A stretch of DNA of 64,000 bases from Catenaria anguillulae PL171 (GCA_002102555.1 MCFL01000097.1:21229-85228); one strand, 5' to 3'; positions 25,108-35,570 are shown, counted from the stretch's first letter. Notes: a model not told the origin generated them from the letters alone. Program-made: numbers and translations.

Positions 25108-28100
25108 CTAGGTCAAGAACGAAGGAAGCGGTTGTTCACCATCGTGACCAATCACAGAATCGAATGCACGCCATTGATGTGCCCGCTTGCGCATTTGGGT
25201 AACGTTGGCGCGCGGGTTGTAACGCCGCTTGACAATGGTCTTGCGTAGCATGGACGTCATTGCTTGAAAAGCCATCCGTCTTGCGTGTTGACTTTGTGCA
25301 TAGTACGGACGCAGTTGACGTCGGTGAAAGGTGCCTGCATAATCCCCAGTTGCAATGTCGCCCAAACGAAAGACGGGCAACGATCCACCACGCTGTGAAA
25401 TGACTTGTTTGAGAACAACGTAGGGACCAATGAATGGGGCCGCGAGCTTGCCGGATGTTGCAAATTTGGGATCACGGCGAAGGACCATGTCACCAGCATG
25501 CAATTGCTTTGAAGTCACAACTTGGGAACGTTCACGTTGAGCGCGCCGAACGCGAGACACGGCCTCAACTGCATCAAGACGGTCGTTGGCGAGCCTCGAC
25601 AATGCTTCCAGATGACTGAGAGCTTGCACTACGGGCAGATTTTCTTGCGCTTGCAACCGGGCCTCGCGACCGTAAACCAGGTAGAATGGGGACCGGCCTG
25701 TTGCAGCTCTTGGTGTGACCCGATCCGCCCATAAAGCCCTATCAAGCAGCAACCTCCAAGATGCATGATATACGTCAGACATTTTGGCAAGCGAACGAAG
25801 CAAAATGGAATGTCCACGCTCAACTATCCCGTTGCCTTGTGGGTTGTATGCGGAAATCCGAACCAACTGGCTTCCTCGTAACTTTACAAAGGCTTCTGTT
25901 TCTTCACTCCCACACTGGTTATCAACAACGATACGTTCTGGAATGCCATGACGAGAGAAAACGTATCGCTCGAGGAATGGAGGAATATGAACTGCTTCTG
26001 TCGACGGGACCTCGGCAGCTTCTACCCAACCAGAAAAATGACAACGAGCGGCCAGTACATAGCCGTCATCAATCTTGAGATGATCGAGACCAATTTCTTG
26101 CATGGGAAACGATGGTACAACTCGGCTGCCAAACGCGACCTGGTCCTGGGCCCGACAATGTCGTTGGCAAGCATCGCAAAGCTTGATGAAATGTTCAACT
26201 TGACGCCGCTGGCCTTGCCAATACCATCGAGTTCGAATGGCAGCATACGTGGCGGAAAATCCCCGGTGGCCAAGCTCATCATGAACCGCGCGGATGGTCT
26301 TGAGTTGAGCTTCAGGGCAATCAATGACAAATCTTGGCGGGCGATCTGCATCATACCTGTACAATTGGCCTTCAATCACAACATACCCCTCGGCGTCTTG
26401 CAACAGCTCTTCTGGGAAAACCGACCCAGGATTCTGAAGCACACGGAGAATCAGGGAATGATGGTCGTTGAGTGATTGGGCCGAATGATGCAGCTCGGCA
26501 ATGCCCACCAAAAAGCCACCCAGGTCAACAGCGAGGCAAAGTCGGTCAATGTTGACATCCACAAACTGGTCGAGCTCAGCTTCGGAATACGCTACCATGT
26601 TCTCGTAGCCAGACGCAATGGTTTCCATCCTTGACAGTGCATCGGCAACTGGATTCTTGACGCGAGGAAGATGCTCGGCTTTTTCCACAAACCCACGAAT
26701 CACCGTCACCCAACGGAGCAATGTTGCATCGGGAGCATCACTGGGGTTGTTGACCATCCCACATGCAGCAGACGAGTCAGAGTAAATAGTCAGTCTGCGA
26801 TTGAACACAATGTGGTGAAGCTTCTTGATCGCAACGACCATGGCCAACAGCTCTCGTTTTGCTGCATGATACCCGCGTTGGGCCGTGTTCATAACAACCG
26901 ACTCGAAACGAACTGGAAGCAACTTGCCTTGTTCTTCAATCATGAGTGCTGCACCACAACCAACGTCCGATGCGTCCGTAAACAACTTGAGCGGCGCTTC
27001 TGGGTGCTGGTCAGGGCAACGGAGTGGTTTGATCTTGGCAATTTGGTCCTTGAGAGCCGAGAATGCTTGTTCAGCTTGCAAAGTCCAGTTGATCGGGCTG
27101 GTGGGTTTGATGCCTGATGGCAAACCTCGGATAGGTTGCAGGAGGGGGTCAAGGAAAGTACTGAGTTGAGGTATGTACATGCGTACTTGAGAAACCAGAG
27201 CAATGAAACCACGTAACTCACGCAAATGCGTGGGGCGTCCCCAAGCGAGAATCTTGTCGACGAGCTTGTCGGCCGGCCGACGCCCAAACAAACTGACAAT
27301 CGTTCCCAGGACAGTTGCAGTTGGGAATGCAATGTACATCTTGTCGACAGCGATAGTCAAACCGGCATTGGCAATGAGACCCAAGACTTTGCCGAGAGAA
27401 TCCAAATGTTGCCGCACAAACACACGCAAACCATCCACACCAATTGTTGTGTCGCGTTCGCGACTCGGGCCACACACGACCACATCGTCCAGGTAAGACT
27501 CGGCGCAAACACCACGCACAGGAGCCAGAATACGAGCCATGATACGATCATAGACCGCCACACTGTTAGTCCAACCTTGCGGCAATCGTGTCATCCGCAA
27601 AAGTCCCAAAGGGGTCCACAGAGCAGTCAAATCACGAGTTTTGACGTCAAGTGGGACTTGGTCGTACCCAGATTTCATGTCCAAAGTAGAGTACAATGGG
27701 AATCCAGCGACACGCTCCACAAGACTCTCCATAATTGGCGGGACGTTGGCATCGCGCAAAGTAACGGCATTGAGTGGACGCACATCTTGGATGAACCTGA
27801 ATCCGCCATTGGACTTTTTAACAAGAAACCAACGAGATGAGTAAGGACCATGTGAGTATTCAAGGACACCTTGCTCGATTCGCTTGCGCAGAATGGCGAT
27901 TGCTGCTTCATACTCGGCTCGACCAAGTCGCCCGATGCGCTGCTGCCAGGGTTCATGTGGTGCTGTTCTGATATGTACAGGTAGCTCAACCGATGGCTTG
28001 AGTAGGCCAAGATGAGAGTCATCGAACGCGAGGGCTGCATCGTGCTGACGGAGCAAAGCAAGGAATGCATCACGCTCATGTTGGTTGAGTCCAGGGCCGA

Positions 28101-28398
28101 GGTGAATGCGAGACTCGTTGTCGGAAGTAAGCCGTGGAGGGGGAGGAGGGTTGCAAGGCATGCGAGGTCGATAGTTGTGGTGGTGGTGGCCAACAGGTGC
28201 TGAACCATCATCGCTGGCCTTGTTGACGGGTCGCACTTTGACTGATACTCGCTTTGAGGCAGTGCAGCAGTCGTAGTTGCCATGCGAAATCGAATTGTGG
28301 AACTCGGCGGACAACTTGCTGAAATCATCGGAAAAATCACACTGAAGGGAAGGTGGATCGGGATCAGGGCCTGATGTCTCAACAACCGGACATACCAA
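25108..28398 (-). CDS. Pol region of LTR element: reverse transcriptase, RNase H, integrase
   Basis: This long open frame on the minus strand holds, in order, a reverse transcriptase (block YSSRWFLVKKSNGGFRFI; active-site block YLDDVVV), an RNase H (LKLFTDASDVGCGAALMIE) and an integrase (zinc-binding HxH...CxxC region ending CDACQRH, then the DHLKIDDG and VDNQCGSE core). The order RT-RNase H-integrase is that of Ty3/gypsy elements. The N-terminal 130 residues are low-complexity with a His/Pro-rich stretch. Confidence 0.9.
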   Translation of the reverse strand: MVCPVVETSGPDPDPPSLQCDFSDDFSKLSAEFHNSISHGNYDCCTASKRVSVKVRPVNKASDDGSAPVGHHHHNYRPRMPCNPPPPPRLTSDNESRIHLGPGLNQHERDAFLALLRQHDAALAFDDSHLGLLKPSVELPVHIRTAPHEPWQQRIGRLGRAEYEAAIAILRKRIEQGVLEYSHGPYSSRWFLVKKSNGGFRFIQDVRPLNAVTLRDANVPPIMESLVERVAGFPLYSTLDMKSGYDQVPLDVKTRDLTALWTPLGLLRMTRLPQGWTNSVAVYDRIMARILAPVRGVCAESYLDDVVVCGPSRERDTTIGVDGLRVFVRQHLDSLGKVLGLIANAGLTIAVDKMYIAFPTATVLGTIVSLFGRRPADKLVDKILAWGRPTHLRELRGFIALVSQVRMYIPQLSTFLDPLLQPIRGLPSGIKPTSPINWTLQAEQAFSALKDQIAKIKPLRCPDQHPEAPLKLFTDASDVGCGAALMIEEQGKLLPVRFESVVMNTAQRGYHAAKRELLAMVVAIKKLHHIVFNRRLTIYSDSSAACGMVNNPSDAPDATLLRWVTVIRGFVEKAEHLPRVKNPVADALSRMETIASGYENMVAYSEAELDQFVDVNIDRLCLAVDLGGFLVGIAELHHSAQSLNDHHSLILRVLQNPGSVFPEELLQDAEGYVVIEGQLYRYDADRPPRFVIDCPEAQLKTIRAVHDELGHRGFSATYAAIRTRWYWQGQRRQVEHFIKLCDACQRHCRAQDQVAFGSRVVPSFPMQEIGLDHLKIDDGYVLAARCHFSGWVEAAEVPSTEAVHIPPFLERYVFSRHGIPERIVVDNQCGSEETEAFVKLRGSQLVRISAYNPQGNGIVERGHSILLRSLAKMSDVYHASWRLLLDRALWADRVTPRAATGRSPFYLVYGREARLQAQENLPVVQALSHLEALSRLANDRLDAVEAVSRVRRAQRERSQVVTSKQLHAGDMVLRRDPKFATSGKLAAPFIGPYVVLKQVISQRGGSLPVFRLGDIATGDYAGTFHRRQLRPYYAQSQHARRMAFQAMTSMLRKTIVKRRYNPRANVTQMRKRAHQWRAFDSVIGHDGEQPLPSFLT

Positions 28399-29041
28399 CT
28401 CGGGCTCACTATTCCCAGGTGAGGTAAGCCCTTCTTCCCCTCTCCAAACACAGCATCACGACCCTCTCCATCGACAATGTTGATGCAGTAAATGGCAATC
28501 GCATCAGGGTCGTTGAGCAAAGACAAGATAAACGGGTCGGCCACTTCAATAGGTAAAGTAGCCGCAATACGGCGCCAATTGCGTTCAGCGATCCACCGCC
28601 GAATCATGCGACGGCGTAACCGCCGACGTTGGCTTGACGACATAGTATGATTGACGTTCCACGGAAGCACAGGTGGATACGGAGAAGTTTTCGGGATTGG
28701 GCTGATTGGGTGACATGAAATGGAACGGCGTTGGTGAGAGTCAGCCGCAGATGAGCGTGAACATGGTGCCGAACGGGCTCGTTTTTCGAAATGACCTCCA
28801 TCGTGGAAATTGGATCGCGCTGAAGGGCGAAAGAAGGAAGCTGGAGTTGAACGAGAACGGAAACGTCGACGCCTGCAGTGTTTCTTTTTGCGGCGCCGAG
28901 AACGTCGGCGTTGAGACTGTCGTGGCCTACGACGATAAACAGGACGTCGGGGGCTCGGAGAAGTATGAATGTCAGAACTTGCGTGATCGTGAAGTGGTGG
29001 TACACATGAGCGTGGTTGGTGGGCCGCCTTAGGAGCGGCCC

Positions 29042-32000
29042 TTAGGCAAAACCCTCCCCTATGGACATGAGATAGTCCAATGAGAGGTCCGTCTCGTCCG
29101 CACACAAATCCTGCCCCAAGACAGCCGTGACCAAAGCTTCATGTGCGCCAATCCCGACGAATTGCGACTGGTCGGCATACAACTGCTCAGACACAGGTGA
29201 ACGGAGCAAGATACCCGCCTTGGTCGGAATCAATTGGAGTTGATACTCGACGATGCCATTCAAACCAAAGATCATTGGGCGGGACAAACCCTGCATAACA
29301 AACAAAGTGACCCATTTCAAGACACCGAGTACCTCCATCTTGTCAATAACGACACCAGTCAATCGCGCAACTGCCCCATTGGCGACTTTCACCGTCCGCA
29401 ACCCACCCGGCAGAGGCCTTATCTGCAAACGACCGTTAATGGCTTGCTGCTCGTCAATAAGGCAAACTTGGGCACCAGTGTCCACGAGCGCGTTAATCTC
29501 ACAAGTCCCAATCTTGCACTTGACTTGCAAACAACTGGTTGACATGCGCATCTGCGTTTGCGCCGTGGTCGAGTCCAGAGTGGTCGTCAAGGCGTGGTAA
29601 GAACCGTGGTCGCGGTGAGCTGAAGAGACTGATTCCGCTTCGTTGGAGGTGTCCAAAGTAGTCAGTAAAGCATTGACCAAGATTGCACACGATGGCACCA
29701 GAGCAGCAAACGCAAGACACAAATCGGCGTCGTTCTCGAGTGCTCTTATCATTGCAATTGCTCGTTGACGAAGCTGCTCTGTTTCCCACTGCTTTTGCTT
29801 TCCCGACAACTCCAAGGCAACCGCTTGCATCTCGTGCGAGGGTGGAGCAGCAGACTGGAGCATTTGCCGCAGCGTCTGCGACGACGGCTGCACGTTAGGT
29901 TGGGGAACAGGCATGGGTCGTCGTTGATGCATTGGACGTAATGGAGGTGGGACCTGTGGGCCTGAGTTAGGCGCTTGCGGCGGACGACTCGGTCCTTCCA
30001 AGAGCATGCGATGGGCGGCACCGCGCATGAGAGACAGCAATTCAATCATTTTGACGTTGTCCTCAGTTCGAACAGGGGCATTCAAAATCTTTTTCAGTAT
30101 TCCTGTGGTCACAGCCCGGTGAAGGTCATCTCGTGCCAAACGCACCGTGCGCCGTCGATCGCGAGCAGAGCTATCTTCAAACTCGAGACGGGACCGCTTG
30201 AGAGGACGACGGTCGACAGCCGCGACTTCGAAAAGGTCATCGAGAGTATCTGCCACCCACTGAAGATTCGCATCAGGGGACTCGTTTGCAATGGACATAC
30301 CCTGAGAGAGTTCAATCAACTTTTGAAGGCCCGTCTCGGCCATGCTGCGCAAATCTGAGTTGACTGTATCGACTCCACACACGTCAAAGCAATTGTCGAC
30401 AAGGTTCATGTTGATGACAAACGTCGTGTCGTCCACTTGCTCTGTCCAAAGCGCATCCACCGAAGACACCTCCTTCGTAGTTGACTGAGCCATGGGTTTG
30501 GCCAACTTGCGAGCTTCCACTTGTTGACGCAATGGTCGCCCGTCGAGCACTAGAGGGCATGGTGCACCACCTGATTGCGATAATGACGTCCCAAAACCCA
30601 GGCGAGACTTCTTGTCTTGGTCGGTGATCCAAGTGACCAGTTTGTCTCGCTTGTCGGCCTGCAAGGCTTGACATTGCCTGATTCGGTGGTCGGGAGCTCC
30701 ACAGTACCAACAGCCTCGCACAGAGTCCATGGTTGCCGACAAGCACTCAAAGAACGGCTCATGCTGAGGTTCACATGTTGCACTTGCTACCGAAACCGTT
30801 GGGTGGAGGGGAGCTGACTGAAAAGACAAGGGATGTGAAGGAATAGGTGCTGCCTTTGCGAAGAACACATGATGGCGTTGCTGAAGGAGCAATTTGATGG
30901 CTCCACCGACGTAGGCAAGTGGAAGGTCGGTGCTGCGCCCGAGCGGCACGCCAGGAATAGTCATGGCCTGTTGAACAATTTGGGCTTGTACCAAAGGCGG
31001 AAATTTGGAAAGAATGACTTGTCCGAGCTTGATGGAATGACGTTTCGAGCTGTCAGCAGTATCCCAGTGCTCGTCCAAATCCTCAGTTGCTAGGCGCAGC
31101 ATTTCGTTGACGTGGTCGGCAAAGTTCTTGCCGATGAACTCGACTTCGGTCGTGACAGTTGGGAGAGAACAACGCTCAATGCGCCCAGCCAATAATGATG
31201 GTTGGTAGTACGTGACGTCCAAATAACGTGCCAAGTTGTAGACGGTGTGTGAGTCGACCCGATTTCCAAGAATCTCCGAAAACGGACCCACCACCTTCAT
31301 GAGCACCTTGCCCAAACTAAACGCGTCTGTCGGCGCGCGCGAATCTTTTGCAACCTTCAAACACCGGAGAAGGAACCTACGAGGATCCTCTTTGTCATAC
31401 TCGAATGGTCGATGATGCCCGAGCGACTCCAGACGAAACTTGGGATCGGGCGGACCAGACAAATCGACATAGGTAATGGCATTGTTGATCCAGTTGTCGT
31501 CCAGTACTCGTTGGTCAAGGCGATTGTACCACTTGCATGCAGCATTTTTGACCGTTCCTTTAGTGTACCGCTGGTCAACGTCTTCAAATCCTGGCAAATC
31601 TGTTAGTCCAGGAGGAAGAGTTGCGATGGCCTCAAGGACGTCGAGTGAAGATTGTGCAGCCTCCATTGAGCGAACGGTGGTTACCGAACGACCAGATACT
31701 GCTGAATGGGGGGTTGGCTGCTGACTGGACCCGACTTGTTGTGCTTGAGGAGTGGTATCCAACTTCAAAGCAGACGAATCCGACTTGGGTGCAAGAGGAT
31801 CATGCTGTTGCGGCAAGGGTGGAGCATTGGCCCGAGCGGATGCAGGAACCCAACCACGGCGTTCTAGACGCTCAACAGCGGTGTTGTTGGTTGCCACAGC
31901 TGATGCATTGGACTCCTGCTCGTGCGAAATGTTGTCTTTTGGGGTAGTAACTTGAGGGTTGGTTCCCTTGGTGATGCTACGTAGGAGAGGTAACGCGCGG

Positions 32001-32416
32001 AAACGACTGAATTGGGACACCATCTTGCGAATCAGGAAACCGTTCTCGGTTGACTCTGAGGCCCAACCGCAAAAACTCTCAAGCACTTCTTCGTTCTTGC
32101 GGGCAGCTTCATGTTGACCATCGCAAAATTCCAAGCAGTAATCATTCCAGGCCGTGTGGAGCATAGGTCGGTCGGGACGATCGCAAGTGAGATGACGTTC
32201 CCATTCATCGAAAACGTCTTGAAGGGCCAACGACCGAACAGGCAAAGGAAAATTTACAGTAGTGCCAACGACAGACGACGATGAAGAGCTGATACTAGAG
32301 GGGTTTTCATGAGCAGGTGACTCGAGCGACAGCGATTGCATTCCGTGTGCAAGGGAGTCGTCAGAGCTGCCAAGCTGAAGATCGTGACGCGGCTGAGTTG
32401 AACCAGGACGCGACAT
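29042..32416 (-). CDS. Gag and protease region of LTR element
   Basis: The open frame encodes 1,124 residues. The N-terminal half is a polar, Ser-rich capsid-type region; a CCHC zinc knuckle (CWYCGAPDHRIRQC) lies near residue 570, and an aspartic protease (NALVDTGAQVCLID) near residue 1000. Gag and protease being in one frame ahead of Pol is a known arrangement. It is a large Gag for the family because of long low-complexity linkers. Confidence 0.85.
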   Translation of the reverse strand: MSRPGSTQPRHDLQLGSSDDSLAHGMQSLSLESPAHENPSSISSSSSSVVGTTVNFPLPVRSLALQDVFDEWERHLTCDRPDRPMLHTAWNDYCLEFCDGQHEAARKNEEVLESFCGWASESTENGFLIRKMVSQFSRFRALPLLRSITKGTNPQVTTPKDNISHEQESNASAVATNNTAVERLERRGWVPASARANAPPLPQQHDPLAPKSDSSALKLDTTPQAQQVGSSQQPTPHSAVSGRSVTTVRSMEAAQSSLDVLEAIATLPPGLTDLPGFEDVDQRYTKGTVKNAACKWYNRLDQRVLDDNWINNAITYVDLSGPPDPKFRLESLGHHRPFEYDKEDPRRFLLRCLKVAKDSRAPTDAFSLGKVLMKVVGPFSEILGNRVDSHTVYNLARYLDVTYYQPSLLAGRIERCSLPTVTTEVEFIGKNFADHVNEMLRLATEDLDEHWDTADSSKRHSIKLGQVILSKFPPLVQAQIVQQAMTIPGVPLGRSTDLPLAYVGGAIKLLLQQRHHVFFAKAAPIPSHPLSFQSAPLHPTVSVASATCEPQHEPFFECLSATMDSVRGCWYCGAPDHRIRQCQALQADKRDKLVTWITDQDKKSRLGFGTSLSQSGGAPCPLVLDGRPLRQQVEARKLAKPMAQSTTKEVSSVDALWTEQVDDTTFVINMNLVDNCFDVCGVDTVNSDLRSMAETGLQKLIELSQGMSIANESPDANLQWVADTLDDLFEVAAVDRRPLKRSRLEFEDSSARDRRRTVRLARDDLHRAVTTGILKKILNAPVRTEDNVKMIELLSLMRGAAHRMLLEGPSRPPQAPNSGPQVPPPLRPMHQRRPMPVPQPNVQPSSQTLRQMLQSAAPPSHEMQAVALELSGKQKQWETEQLRQRAIAMIRALENDADLCLAFAALVPSCAILVNALLTTLDTSNEAESVSSAHRDHGSYHALTTTLDSTTAQTQMRMSTSCLQVKCKIGTCEINALVDTGAQVCLIDEQQAINGRLQIRPLPGGLRTVKVANGAVARLTGVVIDKMEVLGVLKWVTLFVMQGLSRPMIFGLNGIVEYQLQLIPTKAGILLRSPVSEQLYADQSQFVGIGAHEALVTAVLGQDLCADETDLSLDYLMSIGEGFA

Positions 32417-32761
32417 GATTGTGTTTGAACAAATGACAGTGCGGGGTTGCGAACAAAAGAGTCGATGGCGACAACGAGGTCACAGGTTGCGCACGAAATC
32501 GAAACTTTGCTGGAATAGGACAGCAGAGATCTGCTGCGGACAATATACCAAGATCCGGAACCGAATAATCGGCAGGGGAGCTGTGGCTGTGGCAGAGTAA
32601 GTATGTACAAGGTGTGGTGCCAGTCAAGTTGGCGGTCAGGGACGACGGCGGACGCTGGCGGCGCTGTGAGAGGTTGCCGAGAAGGCGGGTGAGAGATGAG
32701 CCGTGAAGGCGAAGCTTGCTTTGATGAAAGGCTTGGTGAGGGGAGTCAATGGGCGGTTGCT

Positions 32762-32781
32762 GATGCCCGGATTCTCCACCA
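32762..32781 (-). other. Primer-binding site of LTR element
   Basis: Two bases inside the 5' LTR the plus strand reads GATGCCCGGATTCTCCACCA. This matches the 3' end of a tRNA: the T-stem strand, the acceptor strand ATTCTCC, discriminator A and CCA. The minus strand is therefore complementary to about 20 nt of a tRNA whose 5' acceptor strand would be GGAGAAT. I cannot name the isoacceptor. Confidence 0.75.
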
Positions 32782-32783
32782 TT

Positions 32784-33453
32784 TGTCGCGATCTTGGTAT
32801 CGGAGTTGTGCTGGTTAGGGACTGAGATCTCGTACTGACAACAAAGTAAATCATGTAGATTACCATGTCAGTAAAGATACGAATAGTCCGGCCGTTTATT
32901 ACAGATCCAACAATAAAAGAACGTGAAGCGACAGAACTTGTCCAAAGATAACAAGGTCGGAAAGTAACAAACGATGAGAAAACGTGTAGAGAGATTGGGA
33001 CAAGCCGAAAAAAGGAGACTCCACTGAAGATGAGATAAACTGACAGACCATTAAGAAACGTTGGAACGATAAACACTGGAATGGGAATGAAACGCGCCAG
33101 TGAATCGGGACAGAATGTGACAGGAGGGACTGAGTCGGAACGGGGTATAAGAGAAACGATACACACGGCCAAAACGGGAATGGAAAGAGTAACACGAACC
33201 TGACAACAAAGTAAATCATGTAGATTACCATGTCAGTAAAGATACGAATAGTCCGGCAGAGCGCACAAAAAATGGGGGGCGACGAGGTTTTGATTGTTCC
33301 CCACAAAACGCGATGTTAGTATACATGTGCTTGCTGCCTGGACCATCGCAAGATCGATCCATTGAGATCCCGTTTCGCCAACACAGACTGTACAGATCGA
33401 CGGCCCGTTTACTTACACATGACGGGCATGTTTCGACCCATTGGGTCGTGACA
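32784..33453 (-). repeat. LTR (5' LTR relative to the element)
   Basis: The second 670-bp LTR reads as identical to 24411-25080. Its internal 58-bp direct repeat copies are at 32835-32892 and 33200-33257. Confidence 0.93.
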
Positions 33454-33611
33454 GATGCTGTTGCCGGTAGGGACATTTGCAAGGGAACATAGAGGGTGAC
33501 GATTGAAAAAGAAGACGGTGAGTGACGAAACAAGACAAAAAAATGAGGACCGGCGCAAAGGACAAGCAAAAATGGCCATGCGGAAAATGAAGAAAAACAA
33601 GCTGATTATGC

Positions 33612-35282
33612 TCACCTCGACGCCGAATCCGCCTTGACAACTGGTTCCGCATCGGTACTGCTCTCCAGATCATCCAACTCGCTCGCATCCACATGCACAA
33701 CACTTGCCGCCAAACCGGACGATCCAGCCGCGCCACCCCTGGACCTTGAGCGCTTCCTCCGCTTTTCTGCGCTCCTGCTCCGCTTCCTTGCAGGTGACAC
33801 CTCCGCCTCGGTCATTGGCTTGGGCACCTTGAGCAACCTTGGGTCCGCTACGGCAAGCATACGTGCACACTCGGCGGGAAGCTCACGCTCAGAATAAACG
33901 TACGGCAGCTGCTGATGCGGTAGCGAGAGTCGGAGCACCTGTCCAGAGGGGAGCAACAGCACAGTGAACCGGAAAGCGGCAACGTGTGTGCCCGCTGCCG
34001 TGACGCGGACCGGTAGCGGGTGCAGGAGGTCTTGCGAGACGCATTCCTTGAGCCCGAGGCGCATGGACAAGTCGGACAGGGCAGGAATGTTGACTGGGTA
34101 TCCGTCGAGCCCTGCCGAGGTGAGGTGCGAGAGCAGTTTGCGAGCAGCCGGGAGACGGAGCGGACGGCGAGTTTCGAGATCGCGAAGGTACAGGGTGGGC
34201 TCGAAGGTGGTCGAGTCGCGGGTCGTAGCCGAGGTCGGAGAGTCCATTGATGAGTCGGAAGTGGGTGGGTTGGAGGCAAGGTAAACGCCAATGTCCCAAG
34301 CCTCATTGACACCAAACGTCACGTCGTCGTCCGAAGAGGTGGCGGACGATGACGTCGTTGTTGTTGAAGAAAGCGACAGGGAGCCTTCGCCGCTGTTTTC
34401 ACCATTGTTGGACCCAAACTCGATGCGGTCGCCCTTGACATTGGTCATCCTGACGCCGGTATCCGACCTCCACCTGGCCACCTGCTTGCTAAACGTGCCC
34501 TGGACCGGTGCGCACCCGAAAGCGCTGGCCAACTTGGAAATGGCGTCCTGCACGACACTGGCTTGTTGGCCAGGGCGAATCATGCGCCACACGATTTCGG
34601 CTGCAAAGTGAGCAGCGGCAACAACGTCAGCGACAGGGCCAGTGGTGGGTGATTCTGGGTCGACTGTCAGGACAGTTGTGTGCCCTGCTTGAACGGCGTA
34701 TCCATCAATGTGCACGCCCAGCTCAACCTTGACGAGGTCACCGACTTGGAGAATGTAGCTCGGGGAAGCCGATGCAGCCGATGACGAAGAGGCTGAAGAG
34801 GAAGAAGAGTTGCGAGGTGCGTAGTGGGCAACCATGTTGTTGACGGCAATGGAGGTGGGCAGCGAAATGCCCTTCTTGGCCTTTGGAAAGGCGGCCAAGG
34901 CACACTTTTCGGCAATGAGTTCGTCGCCAAAAGTGCACAGATCGGCGACCGACACACCCGGTAGCGTGCGGGCCATGACCTCCTTCATGACGAGGTTGCA
35001 CAGCTGACCAGCGAGGCGGTACTTTTGCAGCAGCGTCGGGTCGGCCAAGTTGTTGTCCTGCATGGCGGCTAGTGCGTCATTGTCGGGCAGACTAGGGACG
35101 GCGGGCAAGCTGGCGACGGGTGCGTCCGAGTCCACGTCGGAGGAGACGGAGGCTGTGGACGAAAGTGATTTGGGCCGGACCCCGCTCGAGCCGCGGTGAC
35201 GAGAGCGCGAGCGGGCCTTTCTGGCGGCGGCAGCAGCAGAAGCAGCAGCAACGGATACGCTCGATGGCGGCGTGACAGTCAT
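33612..35282 (-). CDS. EBP1/PA2G4-like protein (inactive methionine-aminopeptidase fold)
   Basis: The 556-residue protein matches the proliferation-associated PA2G4/EBP1 family, which has a type II methionine-aminopeptidase fold without catalytic metal site and binds ribosomes, RNA and regulators in cytoplasm and nucleolus. Key blocks are KYRLAGQLCNLVMKEV, KKGISLPTSIAVNNMVAHY, VKVELGVHIDGYAVQAGHTT, the SAFGCAPVQGTFSKQV block and, near the end, AAFRFTVLLLPSGQVLRL. It is longer than human EBP1 (394) because of a 75-residue Ser/Ala N-terminus, Ser-rich insertions after APRNSSSS and in the middle, and a basic RS-like C-terminal tail (RKRSRSAEKRRKRSRSRGG). The Met at 35282 is preferred; the frame is open further upstream only through non-ATG codons. 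The LTR element lies 158 bp beyond its stop. It shares a promoter with the divergent VTT-domain gene. Confidence 0.85.
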   Translation of the reverse strand: MTVTPPSSVSVAAASAAAAARKARSRSRHRGSSGVRPKSLSSTASVSSDVDSDAPVASLPAVPSLPDNDALAAMQDNNLADPTLLQKYRLAGQLCNLVMKEVMARTLPGVSVADLCTFGDELIAEKCALAAFPKAKKGISLPTSIAVNNMVAHYAPRNSSSSSASSSSAASASPSYILQVGDLVKVELGVHIDGYAVQAGHTTVLTVDPESPTTGPVADVVAAAHFAAEIVWRMIRPGQQASVVQDAISKLASAFGCAPVQGTFSKQVARWRSDTGVRMTNVKGDRIEFGSNNGENSGEGSLSLSSTTTTSSSATSSDDDVTFGVNEAWDIGVYLASNPPTSDSSMDSPTSATTRDSTTFEPTLYLRDLETRRPLRLPAARKLLSHLTSAGLDGYPVNIPALSDLSMRLGLKECVSQDLLHPLPVRVTAAGTHVAAFRFTVLLLPSGQVLRLSLPHQQLPYVYSERELPAECARMLAVADPRLLKVPKPMTEAEVSPARKRSRSAEKRRKRSRSRGGAAGSSGLAASVVHVDASELDDLESSTDAEPVVKADSASR

Positions 35283-35570
35283 GTCGTTGTGAAATTGTTC
35301 AAGTGGTCGGTCGCCGGTTGACGGAGGGAAAGCAGCACACGCACACGCACACGCACAACGGGCGGAGGTTGGGAGTGGGTTGGGCAAGAGTGAGGGGACA
35401 GCGGCGACGAGTGCACAAGGCGAGGCACTGCGGGCACGGGCACGGGCTCGTATTCATTCTATGATATGTCAATATGTCGTCGACCGGTGGAACAGTGACT
35501 CAACTCATGCTCGTCAACCATCACGTGGTTTTCTGGTCGGCGGCGCGCGACCGGACTGCGACTGCGAGAC
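35283..35570. promoter_or_regulatory. Shared divergent promoter (288 bp)
   Basis: The start codons of the EBP1-like gene (minus) and the VTT-domain gene (plus) are only 288 bp apart, so both promoters lie here. A GCACAC-type run occurs at about 35336-35360. No TATA box is obvious. Confidence 0.55.

Larger units (their letters stand above)
24411..33453 (-). mobile_element. Ty3/gypsy-type LTR retrotransposon, young, looks essentially whole
   Basis: The 9,043-bp element has two 670-bp LTRs that read as identical, begin TG and end CA, and are flanked by a 4-bp direct repeat GATG (24407-24410 and 33454-33457), the target-site duplication. In minus-strand order it has the 5' LTR, a primer-binding site, a Gag region with zinc knuckle and aspartic protease, then reverse transcriptase, RNase H and integrase, a polypurine tract and the 3' LTR. 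Integrase downstream of RNase H places it in the Ty3/gypsy (Metaviridae) group. Matching LTRs imply a very recent insertion. It looks whole or nearly so, with at most about one break; the change of frame between Gag and Pol is something the family often handles by frameshifting. It sits between CDC5 and the EBP1-like gene, interrupting neither. Confidence 0.92.

Noticed and set aside
27675-29105. 476-codon open frame overlapping the Pol region of the LTR element
   Set aside because: Its larger part overlaps the well-supported Pol frame and shows no domain; not called as a separate gene.
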